From: Gossypium raimondii
Lineage: Eukaryota; Streptophyta; Magnoliopsida; Malvales; Malvaceae
Direction: 5' to 3'
NCBI RefSeq assembly: GCF_025698545.1
Contig: NC_068569.1
Span: forward strand, 22,754,001-22,818,000
DNA length: 64,000 bases
Shown here: one piece after another, positions 23,617 through 35,244 of the stretch
How the letters are laid out: each line of letters opens with the position of its first letter
Position numbering within the stretch: position 1 is the stretch's first letter
Translations under genes and position numbers: made by a program
Notes under the pieces: generated by a model
Database searches by the model: none
What the model was told of the DNA's origin: nothing
Seen by the model: the letters and a program-made list of their open reading frames with translations, nothing else

Positions 23617-25678
23617 TGTAACAACTCGGTTTTTGACCCTAATCGGAATAGTGATTTCGGGACCACAAATCCGAATTAGAAAAAAAAAATTATTAATATT
23701 ATTTTGTGTGTTTATTTTGTGTGCATTTGATTGTGTGAAATTTTCGTGTTTTAATTTCGTCATTTAAGTGTCCGATTTAATAAAAGGGCTTAATCGCGTA
23801 AAATGAAAATTTAGGGGTTAATTATAAAAGCACCTAATTGTTGTTGTCTTTATAATTTAGAGGTTTTATTATGCAATTAGTCCACTATGTAAGTTAGTGG
23901 GTGGCAAAGGACTAATGTAACCTTATTATATATGTTATATATATATATATATGTAAAGGTTAATATAGTAAATTAAAAATAAGGCTAATATATGTTTAAT
24001 ATAACAAATTTTAAATGCCATGTTCTTCATCTTGGCCGAATATAGAAAAGAAAAAGAAAAGAAAAGAGAACAACAAGGTTCGACTATCTCTAGGTCTAAT
24101 TAAGGTATGTTTTTGCTTCGGTTTTTGATGATTTTTACGTTTTTGATATCGTTGCTTTGAATACTACCTGACCCATGCTTGAATTTCTGATTTTGATGAA
24201 TATTTTGAGTTATGCCATTGATGAATATTTGTGTTTCGTGATGTTTGATGATGAATAATGAAAGATATGTCTTAGATTAACATGTTTTGTCTTGGGATTT
24301 TTGATGAATTTGAGTATTTAGGGTTAAATTGTGAAAATAAATTTTTGAGGGACTAAAGTGTGAAATAAATGCAATGTGTGGACTTGTATGAGAACCATGA
24401 ATATTCGGCTCTTGTGTGGTATGGGCAAATTTTGTGTATTTTGTGTTTTGTGCAAAAGGACTAAATTGCAAAAGTGCAAAATGTTAGGGGCAAAATGGTA
24501 ATTTTCCCATTTATGTATTTTGAACTTAATTGAATGTTTTGATGAATAAAAGGTTAAATTTGATTATGTTTAGATCAAGAAACGAAGAAAACGAATTTGG
24601 ATCGGGAAAAGCGAAAGTAATCGAATAGTCGATCGTGTCCGTGATATCCGAGGTAAGTCTATTAGCAATTTGAGGTTATTAAATCAGTATATATGCATGT
24701 ATATCTATAGTAATTTGGTGAGCTGAAATTGAAAGTATATGGATTGAATTTTGTTTAAGTATGAATGATATAAATATATATATATATATGTATCATGTTA
24801 AAAATATATATATGTATAAATACTTGTTTTTAATCAAAGGTATTTATATATATAATATATATGTAAACATAAGGTCCGAATATATATATATAAGCATATA
24901 CATGTATAAAGCCTTGGACTTGGTTAAAGTATGAATGTGTATATATATGTACACGTGAGTTGTAATATATATGTATACTCATGAATAAGTCTTGAATATA
25001 TTTAAGTATGAAATTATATATGTATATGTTAGATTCAATATGTATATACGTACATGTATAAGTTATTGTATTGAAATTAGATATAAAGTTATATACATAA
25101 ATTTGTTAGGTTGAATCATGAAGTTATTGAGCTGGATTTTGGTGTTTGAAATTCATGTACCTATGTGGTTCAAAGATATAGGTTATAAATTTTGAGCTGA
25201 ATTTTTATGTATGGATTTATATACATATATAGTTCGAATATGAATTACAGCTCTTTGGACTGAAATTATTGTTGTGAATTATGCAAGTATGTTTTAAGTG
25301 CATGTCTGTTACGCAGAATTGAATATAATTCAATTTCAACGGAGAAATGACTATCGGATTTATTGCCAGTGAAATTATTCAGACTATACGTCTAGGAGGC
25401 TAAGTGCCGGTGAATTAAATCGGACTATACGTCTAGTAGGATAAATGCCGGTGAATTGAATCGGACTATACGTCTAGCAGGCTAAGTGCCGGTGAACTGA
25501 ATCAGGCTACAAGCCTAGGAGGCTAAGTGCCAGTGAACTGAATTAAACTATAAGCCTATCAAGTGAAGTGCCAGTGAATCTGTTTAAATTAAGTGATTCT
25601 ATGCATTGGGTATAAATATATATGCTTTTGTTTCTATGAAATGAGTATATAATCGTTCGAGTCCTTGTGAATAGTGAG

Positions 25679-25713
<35 letters not shown>

Positions 25714-26463
25714 TGTCATGAAATTGTTGGATATATATATGTGTATATATGTATGCATTCGCATAGGTGGGTATAGGTGTATATGTGCATTCGGCACTTA
25801 TAGTTGATCAAGTATAAAATTATTATGCTTTTGGTATATGTATTTGAACAATTATATTTAAATGGATCCGATGAAGTGCGAACAATAAGTACTATAGAAG
25901 TCAAGTATATGTAGTTAATGATTATGTTAGTAAATTGATTATATGCATATAATGTATATACATTTGTCCGTTCATGTGTATTAGATAAATACACATCCTT
26001 TTAGATTTAAACAAGATGACTTAATATAGCAATGTTCGATTAGTAATTATAATTGATAATTGTGATTTCAATAAATTTATTTTAAGAATTATATGATTCT
26101 TTTATATGTATTTTAGATATGCTATAGACTTACTAAGCTATAAAAGCTTACTTTGATTGTTTTGTCCATTTGTTTTATAGATTTTGGAGGCGTTTCTGAG
26201 CTCGGGGATCATCAACATAGTCTATCACACTTTCGACCCCTTTTGGTATTTTGTTAAATATTTGAACTTGATCTTATGGCATGTATAGGTTTGAGTACGA
26301 TGTTGGTTAGATGTTGATTGTAAATTATAAATAGCTATGCAAAAATGATTTAATTTTCATGTATGTGATCAGTTGGTTTTAAAAATGGTTGTATTTGTTC
26401 GGTAATGCCTCGTAACCCTAATTCGGCGACGGATACGGGTTAGGGGTGTTACATTTTATTACA
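23617..26463 (+). mobile_element. LTR b: solo LTR with an extended 3' end
   Basis: It starts TGTAACAACTCGG, followed by GGGACCACAAATCCGA. The usual family end GGGGTGTTACA is reached at 26453, but a further TTTTATTACA follows before the flank. ATAGC at 23612-23616 and 26464-26468 is then a perfect 5-bp target duplication, and the LINE frame rejoins across it. A 48-bp tandem repeat lies at 25363-25578 and (TA)n-rich stretches at 24770-25070 and 25680-25760. No coding capacity. Confidence 0.75.
25363..25578 (+). repeat. Internal tandem repeat of LTR b, about 48 bp x 4-5
   Basis: Units of the form TGCCGGTGAA...CGGACTATACGTCTAG...GGCTAAG. The later copies drift to AAGCCTAGG and GCCAGTGAA. It occupies the same relative place as the variable tandem repeats in the other LTRs of this window. 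Confidence 0.85.
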
Positions 26464-26507
26464 ATAGCACACTCAAACCAAGTTACCCATCCAAGGCCAA
26501 GGTTGCC

Positions 26508-28858
26508 TGTAACAGCCCGATTCTGGGTCTAGGTGGAACAGTGGTTCGGGACCACAAATCCGACGAGGAAATTTTATTTTAAAATTATGACATGGGTTGC
26601 ATTATGATAAGAAGGTTGCATGAAAATATTGATATGAAAATTTTATCGAATTAGTGATTAATTAAGGAAATGACCTATTTGTATAAAATGTAGAATTTGA
26701 ATTCTAGAAGCTAGAAGGGTTAACTAGCTATGAAATTGTAATATCCCGAAAATTTCTATAGTAATAAAGTAAGATAATATCCCGATATGGTAAATTAAGG
26801 AAATAAAGTGATAAAAAGAGTAATTGAGTTATGTCAACATTGGAAAGTATATTATGGCAAATTAATTCAAGAAAGGATTAAATTGCAAAAGTGAGAAAAG
26901 TTTTGTTGCCTAAGAGTAAATACTCAAAAATTAAGGGCTAAAGTATAAATATGAAAAAGTTGAAGGACCAATGGTGTAAATATTTTAAGGGTGGAATGAT
27001 CTAGAAACTAAGGAAAATGAATGGATTAGGACCAAATTGAAAAAGGTGAAGAATTTTAAGGGACTAAATTGCAATTTTACCAAATTAAGTGATGACTCAA
27101 GGATGGAATTTTAAAAGATCGTAAAGGGCAAAATGGTCAATTAGAAGAGAGAGAAATCTAGAAGATAATGATGATGTTGGAGATATTTTATATTAATTAA
27201 AAAAATATTAGTTCTTTACAATTTGGTCCTTCCACCAAAAATCTACCATTTCCACCTAGAAATCAAAAGAATTTCTATAGCCATCAAGAGAGAAAGATAA
27301 CAAGGAGACTATGGGGAGCTAGAATATCAAGTTAGATTCAAGAAATAGAAGCTGGAGGAGAGAGAAAATCAAGTTAAAGATTGAAATCAATTGAGCAAGG
27401 TAAGAACATCAAGATTTCAAAATATTTTTGAGTTTGATATTATTGAAAAGGTATGAAATTGATGTTAATGTAGAGTTTTATTATATAAGGTTTTATGTTC
27501 TTGGTATGTTAGTGAAGAGAAAATAAGAGAAAGTGATGAGAAATAGTGTAGAGAAAGAAAATAAGAGTGTTATAAACTTAGTAATCAATATTTTGCACTA
27601 AAACAGTTCGGACAGCAGCAGAAGGTCAACTTTGAAAAATCACCAAAAATTGTGGGAATTGAATTAGAAGATGAATAAAATATGAAATTAAATATTATTG
27701 AGTCTAGTTTCTCATAGAAGAAACAGTGTAACCAATAGAATTGTAAATCATGAGATATAATAGGTTTTGTTAGTTAAGGTCAGAATGATTTTGGGTTCCC
27801 CTGTACTGAATTTGGAAAATCATAAAAAAATTGGAGAAAAATAATTAGAGGCTCAAATTTATATTTTTAAATCCTTAGTGAGTCTATTTTCAATATAAAC
27901 AAACGGTAACATCATTCGAATTCTGTACAAGGAGATAATTAATTGTTAGTGAAGAAGGGTCGGAACTGTCAGACAGCAGAACAGGGATGACTTTAAAGAA
28001 TAAACTGTATTTATTCGCTAAACCAAAAATTATGAAAGTTCTATGGAAAGAAGATATGTGAGTCTAGTTTCAGGGAAAATTAACGGATCTTAATTTGGAT
28101 ATCTGTAGCTCAAGATATAAATGATTTAGTGACTATGACTCAAATGGACAGCTTTGAATAAATTTACAAGAAAATAGTGAAATTATAGATAATGTTATTT
28201 ATAGCATGTTATGTAAATTAAGGATGTGAAATGGAGAGGAGGAGGAGGAAAAATAAATGTATGAATATTATGTTAGCATGGATTTGCATTTCAAATGGTT
28301 AATTTGCATGATTTGGGCTCAAGGACTAAATTGAACAAATGTGAAACTTTAAGGGTAAATTTGTAAAAATGTCAAAGTGACCAAATTGTTCATGAATTAT
28401 TTTATCATTTAAATTAGTAAATTGAATGAAATATTAATTTAGATCAAGATTGGGTGGAAATTGAGAAAATAGAAAATTACCAAAATGTCACTAAATTTTG
28501 GTATTTCTACAATTTAGCTTTAGTAAGTTCGTATGAACTATATTTTGTATAATTTTAATTGGAGAGAATGCTATTTGGTAATGGATATTATATAGATATG
28601 TGATTTATTATTGTAATTGAATTATTATTGGTAATATGACAATTATTAGATGTATTGAAATGATTATCGAATCTCGATTGTGTTGGTAGGAAATGTTGCA
28701 TTATTTATATTGTGAAGAACTATAAAAGCATGTTAATAATTTGAAAGTTTTTAATAATTAATGAAATTTTATTACTCGATTTAATATGTTTACAAGTGTA
28801 TGTTTCAGTAATGCCTCGTACCCTATTCCAGCGTCGAATACGGGTAAGGGGTGTTACA
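26508..28858 (+). mobile_element. LTR c: solo LTR (2351 bp) with 5-bp target duplication
   Basis: TGTAACAGCCCGATT at the left and GGGTAAGGGGTGTTACA at the right, flanked by TTGCC at 26503-26507 and 28859-28863. There is no coding sequence. The insertion lies in the same LINE fragment as LTR b, only 44 bases away. An internal TGTAATATCCCG (about 26739) resembles another LTR start, but the matching duplication belongs to the outer ends. Confidence 0.85.
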
Positions 28859-29004
28859 TTGCCATGCTATCCACTTCTCAGTTGTCTTCTCGGTAAACAT
28901 GCGTCACATGAACATTCCAATCTTGTTGAAGCAGAATCATGATTAAACATTGAATATGGAAATTAAATATATTTTCTCATAAATTCTTTAACGGTAAAGT
29001 TGCC

Positions 29005-29700
29005 ATGATTTTAACGAAATTAAAATTGGGTCGAAAAGATTATTTAATTGAAATTTTAATTTATTTAAATTAGTTTAATAAATAATATTTATTTTGGGAA
29101 GTGGAAAAACATGTTTAGGTTGGATTAAATCATAAAGTATTGGGTTAAAAGTCCAGGAAGCACGGATAATTGGCCTCAATACTAAGGTTGCCACTGCTCT
29201 CTCCTAGTACAATTAAGGGGCTTGTTTTTCTATCAAATAAGTATTATTTGTATTCTACTAATTCAACCAGGATTCTTCAATCTCTCACTATAAATAGATA
29301 GTACTAGTAGGGCTAAAAATACACAACTTTAAGATATTGTTATTTTATTCGAAAATAGTGAGAATTTATTTTCTAAGTATAAATTCTATTTTCCAAGAAT
29401 AACGATTCTACTAGATTCTATAGAGGGATTTACTTTCGTACTAAAAGTAAGAAAATTATTTATGATTTTGTATTTGATTCGTGATTGCTTGATCCCACAC
29501 TCGAAGCGATTTGTGGTACAAGAATAGCAAAGAAAGTCATTTGGTTGAAAGCCAGGAACGTCTAGGATCCGTCTCACACAAAGCACAAGTACTTTTCGGG
29601 AAAAGTTTATTGCTATAGATATCACAAACAAGTTTGGTTTTTCAATTTTTAATTTTCCAATGTGATAGAAAACCGTTTTTGAACCAGATTTTTTCTAACA
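29005..29700 (+). mobile_element. Probable Copia-type LTR remnant
   Basis: It ends with AGAAAACCGTTTTTGAACCA and TTTTTTCTAACA, and contains TATAAATA (29289-29296), then CGTCTAGGATCCGTCTCACA. This is a layout I associate with Copia LTRs of this plant group. The left boundary is not clear and I find no matching target duplication. No coding sequence. Confidence 0.4.
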
Positions 29701-31110
29701 GATTTAACGATATGATGACTAAAATGAAAGCACCCTAAAAGTTGGGTGACAATTTTGCAAGGATTTCATTTTGAGTGACCAAAATGAAAGCGCTCTAAAA
29801 GTAAAGTGATCAATAAGGTGGTTTACCTTTAAAAAATCATTTCATAATTAATTGATGCTTTGGTTAAAATGATAAAATTAATTGTTTATTATCTATGAGT
29901 TTTAGGTTTAAATTTTATTATGATCAAATTTTCATAGATTTTTTATATAAAAAAATATATATCATCGTAAAAATATAACTTAATTTGTACATGAGGATAT
30001 TTTAATACTTTCACAACTAAGTTATTGCTTGGTTGACTCATTACACAAGATTTTTAGAACTGAACTAATGGTCAAATCGATCAGACCATTGATTTGTCAT
30101 TGCAACAGACCCATTTAATTCAAAATAAATCATTAAAAATTTCTGTTCAACCGAATTTTTATCCATTTAATCAAATCGTACCAATTTCCAGATCAACTAA
30201 ATTTAATATCTTTATTCGAACTAATACCCCAACCAATTTCAAATCTTATTGATCCGATTTCATCAACCTAATTCAAATAACCATGCTATGCTATGTCACC
30301 ACCAAATTGGTAAAAGACTTGGACGTAGATACTAGAGTTATAGATATTTAGAATTAAGCGTGCAACATGACCATGTGGCTATTTCCCTTTATATCTCGTC
30401 TTTGCCAACCTGTTTTTACATCGTTTGTCATTATTATTCTAATAAATCACCATGGTATGAAGGTTTAGGTTATATATAGTTGAAAACATTGAACCGTATC
30501 AAAGAAATAGAATGAAGTAAGGTAGATTGGTCTGTGGTGTGACGGAAGAAGCTCATAATTTCTTGCCAATCCACACCTTATTATCATTTCTAGGAACAAC
30601 ACTCTTTTTAAAATGTCAGACATGGCAGATGCACCTTATAATTGACCTACAATGAAAACATGGTTTTCCCTCTCTCTCCCTTTTTGTTGTTAGTAATAAC
30701 CTCTCCCTGTTTTGTTTTAGGACGAGAGAATCTCCAATGTATAGTCCGCACTACGGGTGTAATCAAGTCGAGTCGAGCTGAATGCTATGATAGTTAACTT
30801 GAGTTGGATTGAATATCTATATTAAAGTTCGAGTTTGACTCGAGATATAATCGAGTTATTCGAGTTTGAGTAAGCTTGTTTACTAATTTTTATACTTGAG
30901 CTCGGCTCAATAATTAAACTTAGGGTTAATAATGTATATTAAGGGCAATAATGTAATTTAATAATATAAAAATATGAAAAGCTCGATAAAGTTAGCAAGC
31001 CATTTAAGTCAAGTATTACTAAGCTCGAATGCGACTCGTTCAATGGCTTGACCTACTTGAGCTCAACTCTTTAATTACCAAATCAAACTAATTTTTTTTT
31101 TAAATAAAAT
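29701..31110. other. Non-coding spacer with repeat fragments
   Basis: 29701-29815 is the inverted partner of 22915-23040. 30745-31085 holds a 'GGTGTAATCAAGTCGAGTCG' start with many TCGAGTT words, related in style to the hAT-like elements but without a recognisable right end. No gene is seen. Confidence 0.4.
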
Positions 31111-31111
31111 T

Positions 31112-31510
31112 TGTTAGGATCGACCCGATTAAGCAACAAGTAACAAAAAATAGCGGTATAAATTGAGAAATTGAACACACAAAGTTAACGTGAAAAAACT
31201 CCTCCAAAGAGGATAAAAAACCACGGGAAAATATAAATTTACTATAATGGCAAAAGAACGAATAGTACAAAAGATAGAGATAAAAACTAAATCCCGAAAT
31301 ATCCGAAAACAAAGAACCCTCAAAATATAAATACAAAATTCTCTAAATGTGTTATGAGTTCTAATCTCTAATGGATGTATTTTCTAAGATTGTAAAAACC
31401 TATTTATAGTCTAAATTAGTAAGTCAAATAAACTATGTAATAAATATTAAATATGTAATACTAATAAATACTAAATCTTGTAGAAAGAAAATATATTTTA
31501 TTTAACTTGA
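31112..31510. mobile_element. Possible Copia-type LTR fragment
   Basis: It starts TGTTAGGATCGACCCGATTA, a form I recognise as an LTR opening in related plant repeats. The right end is not identified, and the call is tentative. Confidence 0.3.
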
Positions 31511-34500
31511 CTTGCAAGCAATCTCTAAGCTAACATCGTATTTACGTGATGTATTTTACTGTTTAAATTAAGGTTTTTTTTTAAAGTTTCAGCCTTGGGC
31601 GTGTGCAAAAATTGGTTGCCACGTTGAGACCGAGAGTACCGCAATTCATTTGTAGGGAAATTAATATTTGGGATAATGAAAATGCAAACGTGAGGGTGTC
31701 TTCTGTCTTGTAGTCGTACACCTCTCCAATTCCAATTCTCTAATTTGGCTTACAATATTCAACATTTTCACATCACCCATACTTTTATCAAGTTGACCTT
31801 CTTTGCAGAAATCTCACTCCAAATCTTTTCCATGTAAGTATTATTGAATTGAAACAGTTTAATTACATTTTATAAATTTTTATAAAATTTATTTGGTGTA
31901 TATAAACTAATCCAAGTTGCAGGTTAGGTTTGGATATATTTAATTCTATGGAATTAAGCAGATATTAGGACATTGATGAACACGGTGCATAGCTGTAACC
32001 AGTTGGAGCTAACCAGACAAACAATTCAACCCATTGATTCCGACCAGACCCTCTACTTTAGAGTTGCAACAATCTGTGGACTCAATTTGGAACCATCCCA
32101 AAGATTTTAATGAACTTCATCATAACTTTTACTTGCTTTTTCTTTCTCCTCCAACCAATAATAGGAAGTGTCTAATTTTTTTTCGTTAGTTTTGAAATTA
32201 TAAATTGATCCCTAATAATCATTATACAATAATAATATTAATATTAATATCTTCTTTTTGACACCTTTCGCTATCAAAACAACAATTCCTCTGTTATACA
32301 CCAACGATCGCTAACTCGAAATCCGGATAAGACCAGATGAATATGTGCAAGGCATACAGTGAGAGAACAACTAGGGGAGCTCGTGATATCAGCTCGCACA
32401 AGCCAAGGAGAGTTCTCAATCCCAGCTCGCATATACCTGAGGAGTTCGCATATAAGGGGCCGTGAGGTCTAGGCGACCCAAAACGGTACACGTGTTCAAC
32501 ATGTCTGAGGCCTATTCAGAATACCAGTCCTATGAATAGTGAGGTCAAATCTATGAACAGTAATAATATGTATAAATACCCAAATATTCTCTTTAATAAG
32601 ACACACAACAAATTACTCAATATCTTCAATTCGGGGATAACATTTTCAAAACAAAATATAATATAATTTCGTATACCAATCTCTTCTGAACAGTATAAAC
32701 ATTTAGTCAATCTCTAATTAAAGCTTATTCCTATAAATAATTTCTCTTCTAATCTATAAAATTAATAAAGAAAAGTTGATGTGGACGTGTTATGGGAGTT
32801 AACTAACAACTGATATTGTATTATAATGATAGATTTGGTTACCCCCAGTTGACATGATTAGGGAACAAAATGATGTTTATATGACTGACAATTCATGGTG
32901 GGTGGGAAGGTTTAGCCTTTTGGAGGTCAAATTACTTAAAAAAGTGTCGAGTAAATAATTTTTGTATAAAACAGCCGAACTTAATCATTGTAATATCAAA
33001 TGATTGAGCATGCCCTTCTCATGCTCCTATTCTACATCAACATTGCAATCATTAAGATACGCATAGATTTAGCTAAACCTTTCGCCCACCTATCATTATC
33101 TTCCAAGTTCATCCCCTCTTATATTCCTTTAATCTTGTTATATATCTTCCACGTATTCTTATACACGTCATCAATAAATAAATTATTAATTGATATTTTC
33201 ACATTTGACGAACCTTTAATCAGGTGAATTTAGCGAAACTTGAACCATAATAGAACAAAAACTTTCATGGATTCCTCTTTCATTAGGCGCACGTAACATC
33301 TCAAGCTTATAAATTATCTAATTGTCCTAAAAAATCATATCCTATAAGTATAACATCACATCACGACTACCCCAAAGAAACAAGGTAAAACTCCATTGTT
33401 AATGAGTTCAAGATGTGTGGACATCTTTACCTTCTATATATTAACTTACCGTAACATCTAAGAAAGGGATTAAAACACATAAATCACCTTCCTTCCTCCT
33501 AAAACTACCTTATCAAACTAACCCTTCAATGGCTCTTCGCCCTAACTAAAAGTGAACCACCACCATAACTTTCATCTCTTCCTCCTAATTGTTAGTCTCG
33601 TTGATCAACAAATCTTATATTTTTTCGACTTTTTATTATTTTTAAAATATTTGTAGGTAATGTTGATATATAATTAATTAAATATTCTTTTAAAATTAAG
33701 TATGCTGTATGCCTGTAACGATATTTATGAAACTATTGCTACTAAATTCTAGCCGAAATTCAAGGCAGTTACATGTGTAGATGAATGTAGATAAGATCAT
33801 CCTCGCATTTATAAAAGATCCTCCCCAAATCCCATTCACAACAGGGAGAGACAGAGACAGATGTAGGGAGGTTAGCAAAAAAGACAATGAGGGGTAAACT
33901 AAACAATGACTCCAAGCCGTAAACAAATGTGTCTCTCTCGTAGTCAGACGCTGATACTCACATGCTTGGAGTTCCATTAAAGCTAGCAGTTTAACTGTTT
34001 AATCTCCAAGGACATAACAGGTAGAATTAAGCATGTTACGGTCCCAAACTATACGGGGGAAGTTTGTCATTTTTGTGGATAAAATAATCACACATCACAT
34101 GGGTGTTTGATGAAACTCAAGAATCTTCTCCCAACCCTGAACTCTCTTTTCATTATTTTTTCTTTTATTGAAGGACAGAGAGGAATATATATATGTATAT
34201 ATATGGTAGGTTGTTTTGTGAAAGAAACCCCATACCTGATAATGGGTTTAAGAGCTTTAAATTAGAGCTGAAAATGAATATAGCAATATTTTCTAGTTTG
34301 AAGCGCTAGAAAAAGTATCTGTCAGTAGATCAGTATTATTTGTAATGTGGAAGCCGCCCAAAATATGAAAGCGGCTGCAGTGGAGTGGCAATCGTAAGTA
34401 CTTGATTCACCCATGAAATCTGAATCCTACCATAAAATGATTGACCAACCAACAGGGATGTCCTCTCTCCTCTTTTTTCTCAATCAACAACCATTAGATT

Positions 34501-35244
34501 TGCACAGATCCGGCTTGCTCATAGCCCCTCTTTGACATGTGTTCCAGGCTGGCTGTACCCTTTGCCTGTAATGGGTGAAAATCCAATAATATTACCCAGA
34601 ATCAAAGATTATCCACATGTAATCAGTAATCTAAAACCATTTTAACACCAACGTTTTTCGACCTTTAAGCAAAGCATTGTGTCATGTCCATCCAAGTCAA
34701 CCAACATTAAGTTTGCTTTTTGGACATGCATGGCCCATTGATACAAGAAAGCTCTTCGAGCCCACATGTTATTTTTTTAAGTTTAAAACTATATGATAAT
34801 AATAAAAGGTTTAATTTTGAATAATTTTTTAAATTTCACCTCCATTTGTTTAGGTCAATTATACACCTAAAATAAAAAATATTTTTTAAAAAAATCCGAA
34901 TTTACTTTTTTAAGTTTTATGGACACATGTCAACATTTTATTAGCTCACAACATAAATTCTAACAGCATCAGCCAAGTTAGAGAAAGGGTGCAAATTAGC
35001 GGTTAAAACGAAATTCTCACTGCTTAATGACTGATCATCGCAAACAAAACAATACAAAGTTGTACTTCAGGCGCATTCATTTCACCAGGTGATCACAAAG
35101 TTTTGGGGGCCGAAGATCTAACTTAATGAAAATAACTCTAGTTGAAAATGCAAATACAGTGACCAATGTATTTTTTAAAAAATAGTACACTTCTCTACAT
35201 GGAGAGAACAAAACTTCCCAATGGGACTGAGAATATACAAACAC
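31511..35244. other. Intergenic DNA and 3' flank of the RCC2-like gene
   Basis: No gene supported. 32290-32720 is moderately GC-rich with repeated 'GAGCTCG...AGCTCGCA' words and a TATAAATACCC at about 32570, possibly an old LTR. 33.0-34.6 kb shows no domain or splice pattern. 35.0-35.24 kb should include the 3' untranslated region of the minus-strand gene that follows. Confidence 0.4.

Larger units (their letters stand above)
23565..28960 (-). mobile_element. LINE 3' fragment (RNase H end), split by two LTRs
   Basis: Three minus-strand pieces, 28960-28864, 26507-26464 and 23616-23565, read continuously once both LTRs and one copy of each target duplication are removed. The order is IQCLIMILLQQDWNVHVTHV, YREDN, a stop, EVDSMATLALDG, a stop, then LGLSVLYSPPQEVVHL and EYATGLGT. 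This is the C-terminus of the plant LINE RNase H domain (the usual text is QQDW..V..HVYRE.N..AD..A). Two stops in 70 codons show it was already dead. The rest of the LINE is absent. Confidence 0.7.

Noticed and set aside
25543..25994. Tyr/Ile-rich frames (YIYIYIY)
   Set aside because: Translations of a (TA)n microsatellite inside LTR b.
26739..26760. Second LTR start (TGTAATATCCCG) inside LTR c
   Set aside because: No matching end or target duplication. The TTGCC duplication assigns both ends to the outer element.
33696..33977. 93-codon minus-strand frame
   Set aside because: No domain, no splice context and biased composition. Nothing supports coding.
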